This document shows positions 62,589 to 64,000 of a stretch of 64,000 nucleotides of DNA, piece by piece. Below the pieces are notes generated by a model, which did not search any database, was not told the DNA's origin, and saw only the letters and a program-made list of their open reading frames with translations. Where the stretch lies: positions 144,001 to 208,000 of the forward strand of contig JAUQPB010000002.1 of the NCBI GenBank assembly GCA_030550585.1, written 5' to 3'. The position numbers were made by a program, and so were the translations under genes. Source of the stretch: Thermoproteota archaeon (GTDB lineage Archaea; Thermoproteota; Thermoprotei_A; Sulfolobales; Ignisphaeraceae). Within the stretch, counting starts at the first letter, position 1. Each line of letters starts with the position of its first letter.

Positions 62589-63614
62589 CTATGAGCTAAT
62601 GTGGCTTAGCACCAATTCATACACCTTTTTAGCATTACTGAGATTCATATTTAAAGTCTCCGGTGAATCTCTATAAATGGTGTAGACCCTTTCAATGCCT
62701 TGAAGCCCTTCTACAAAAGCTTTGAATCCATGTTCTAAACCAGTGCTATAACCACCCTCAAGAACGATTGCAGTTGGCAAACCAAATCTCTTAATATTCG
62801 AGCCAAGTATATAGAAAGAGGAGCTTGTTAGAGCTAGGTCTGTTAAACCATCGTTTTTATAGCCATCGAAACCAGCGGATATCACAAGAGCTTCGGGGGT
62901 GTAGGAACTGATCAAAGTCTCGATAAATGTTGTGATATGGGTCAGAGATTCATCTGTTGTTTTGGGCCTCAAAACAAAATTCGCCTTGTATCCATATCCA
63001 TCACCTTCGCCAACGTCTGTTGGGTAGCCTGTGAAGGGATATAGTGTCGAGGGGTCTTGATGAATGTCTATATGGAGTATCTTCTCTTTGTAGAAAATTT
63101 CCATAGTGCCGTTACCGTGGTGAGCATCGAAATCTATTATAGCAATTCTTCTAAAGCCTCTATCCCTAAATCCAAGAACACTAGCGGCAGCATTATTAAA
63201 AATGCAGAACCCATTTGTTGGTGCACCCATGGCTCTTCCAACTAATCCAGCATGATGACCTGGCGGTCTACCTAGAACCATGAATATGTCATTTATCGTA
63301 TTAGCCAATTTATATGAGTAGTATAGAGTCTCTAGCGCAAGTTCGCATGTATTACTAGTTACATAGGTATCTGGATCAAGTTCATAGAAATCCTTTTTGC
63401 AGTTATCGAGAATATAGTCCACATAACTTTTGGCATGCACTCTAGATGCTATTTTCATAGCCTCTTTCTCATCAAATCTATCGACCCAAAAATCTGCAGA
63501 AATGCTGAGTTTTTCAATTGCTTGTAGCAGTATATTTATTCTTAGCGGGTTTTCAGGATGGTAGTAAGGAGGGATATGCTTATTCAAAGCATTTTTAACA
63601 ACAACAATCAACAT
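62589..63614 (-). CDS. Histone deacetylase family protein (zinc-dependent deacetylase)
   Basis: A 341-residue arginase/deacetylase-fold enzyme. RPPGHHAGLVGRAMGAPTNGFCIFNN (near 115) contains the His-His catalytic pair, IIDFDAHHGNGTMEIFY (near 155) the zinc-binding Asp and His, and VISAGFDGYKND (near 245) the second zinc-binding aspartate. All ligands are present. Family members remove acetyl groups from lysines, polyamines or acetoin-related compounds. Crenarchaea lack eukaryotic-type acetylated histone tails, so chromatin protein Alba or polyamines are possible substrates (inference). Confidence 0.82.
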   Translation of the reverse strand: MLIVVVKNALNKHIPPYYHPENPLRINILLQAIEKLSISADFWVDRFDEKEAMKIASRVHAKSYVDYILDNCKKDFYELDPDTYVTSNTCELALETLYYSYKLANTINDIFMVLGRPPGHHAGLVGRAMGAPTNGFCIFNNAAASVLGFRDRGFRRIAIIDFDAHHGNGTMEIFYKEKILHIDIHQDPSTLYPFTGYPTDVGEGDGYGYKANFVLRPKTTDESLTHITTFIETLISSYTPEALVISAGFDGYKNDGLTDLALTSSSFYILGSNIKRFGLPTAIVLEGGYSTGLEHGFKAFVEGLQGIERVYTIYRDSPETLNMNLSNAKKVYELVLSHISS

Positions 63615-63703
63615 ATAATTGTTACCATTGGCAATCTAAATCTGAAGCTTATTAGGTTTAGAGATAAAAACCCTTTTAAATACTTCTCCTTTGGTGAAAA
63701 TCT

Positions 63704-64000
63704 TTGGGTAATTTAAAGAGCTTTAAGATTAGGGTAGCAAGAACAATAGTACATTTTGGAGTTGGTGTTGCTAAGAACATTACAGATGTTTTGCAGAGAT
63801 TTAGAAGAGTCTATGTGGTTACAAGCAGGTCAGCAGCCAAGGTTAGCGGAGCTCTTGCTGATGTTGAAAATATTTTGAAGTCTCTTGGGATACGATACGA
63901 AGTTTTCGATGGCGTTACACCAAACCCTCTAGCATCTATGGTTAACAGCATCTCTGAAAAGGTTTGGAGGTTTGGAGCAGAGGCTATTGTGGCTGTAGGT
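63704..64000 (+). CDS. Iron-containing alcohol dehydrogenase family, N-terminal part
   Basis: The gene runs off the window; about 99 residues are visible. The segment VHFGVGVAKNITDVLQRF, then VYVVTSRSAAKVSG and YEVFDGVTPNPLASMVN is the typical nucleotide-binding N-terminus of family III (Fe-ADH) dehydrogenases, and the translation ends in AEAIVAVG, just before the expected GGGS loop. I start at TTG 63704, 8 nt after GGTG. It is transcribed divergently from the deacetylase. The substrate cannot be judged. Confidence 0.78.
   Translation, partial: MGNLKSFKIRVARTIVHFGVGVAKNITDVLQRFRRVYVVTSRSAAKVSGALADVENILKSLGIRYEVFDGVTPNPLASMVNSISEKVWRFGAEAIVAVG

Overview
The window looks like a chromosomal segment of a hyperthermophilic crenarchaeon. 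It is AT-rich and densely coding, with archaeal TATA boxes, GGTG-type ribosome binding sites and frequent TTG/GTG starts. Archaeal markers include the LysW-type lysine pathway, archaeal-type PEP carboxylase, a minimal SufCB iron-sulfur system, sulfide-dependent Thi4 and a fused di-myo-inositol-phosphate synthase (a solute of hyperthermophiles). Four candidate C/D box guide RNAs point the same way. An Ignisphaera-like or related lineage is my guess only. I saw no rRNA, tRNA, CRISPR array, insertion sequence or prophage.

Layout: 1-9 kb holds the end of glmS, dUTPase, a coiled-coil protein, an RNA m5C methyltransferase, a glycosyltransferase-like/RCK/MscS-like cluster, two tandem MFS transporters, a TatD-like hydrolase and an ATP-cone protein. 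9-16 kb holds a BioD-like NTPase, a class II aldolase, an orphan ABC-2 permease, sufCB, a small nuclease-fold protein, a DUF2148 protein without its usual cysteine motif and a small-multidrug-export family protein. 16-22 kb holds thi4, a first LeuCD-type dehydratase, thioredoxin reductase and IPCT-DIPPS. 22-30 kb is argG-argH-carA-carB diverging from an ACT-domain regulator. 30-35 kb is a branched-chain amino acid ABC transporter. 35-41 kb is the lysine cluster (lysW-X-J-K diverging from lysY-Z-lysM). 41-45 kb is hom-lysC-asd and a PD-(D/E)XK protein. 45-51 kb is a peptide ABC transporter. 51-58 kb is one long minus-strand operon. 58-61 kb is serA, a SerC-like aminotransferase and DUF89. The end carries a PhoU-like regulator, an HDAC-family deacetylase and the start of an iron-containing alcohol dehydrogenase.

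The most interesting unit is the 51-58 kb operon. It pairs a Re-citrate-synthase-like enzyme with a second, aconitase-flavoured LeuCD pair and a dehydrogenase whose active-site motifs are those of isocitrate dehydrogenase, followed by threonine synthase and PEP carboxylase. Together these could form a complete route from PEP to 2-oxoglutarate that would normally be annotated as leucine or lysine biosynthesis. Next to it, DUF89 is translationally coupled to serA and the SerC-like gene, which makes it a candidate for the missing phosphoserine phosphatase.

Regulation is partly visible. Two TGTT...AACA palindromes lie symmetrically around the TATA element shared by argG and its divergent ACT regulator. 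An 8-bp inverted repeat sits between lysW and lysY, with a weaker relative between the citrate operon and serA. Direct repeats precede the PhoU-like gene. Two genes, thrC and serA, have conserved N-termini in frame but no ATG/GTG/TTG start, which suggests frameshifts, sequence errors or unusual initiation.
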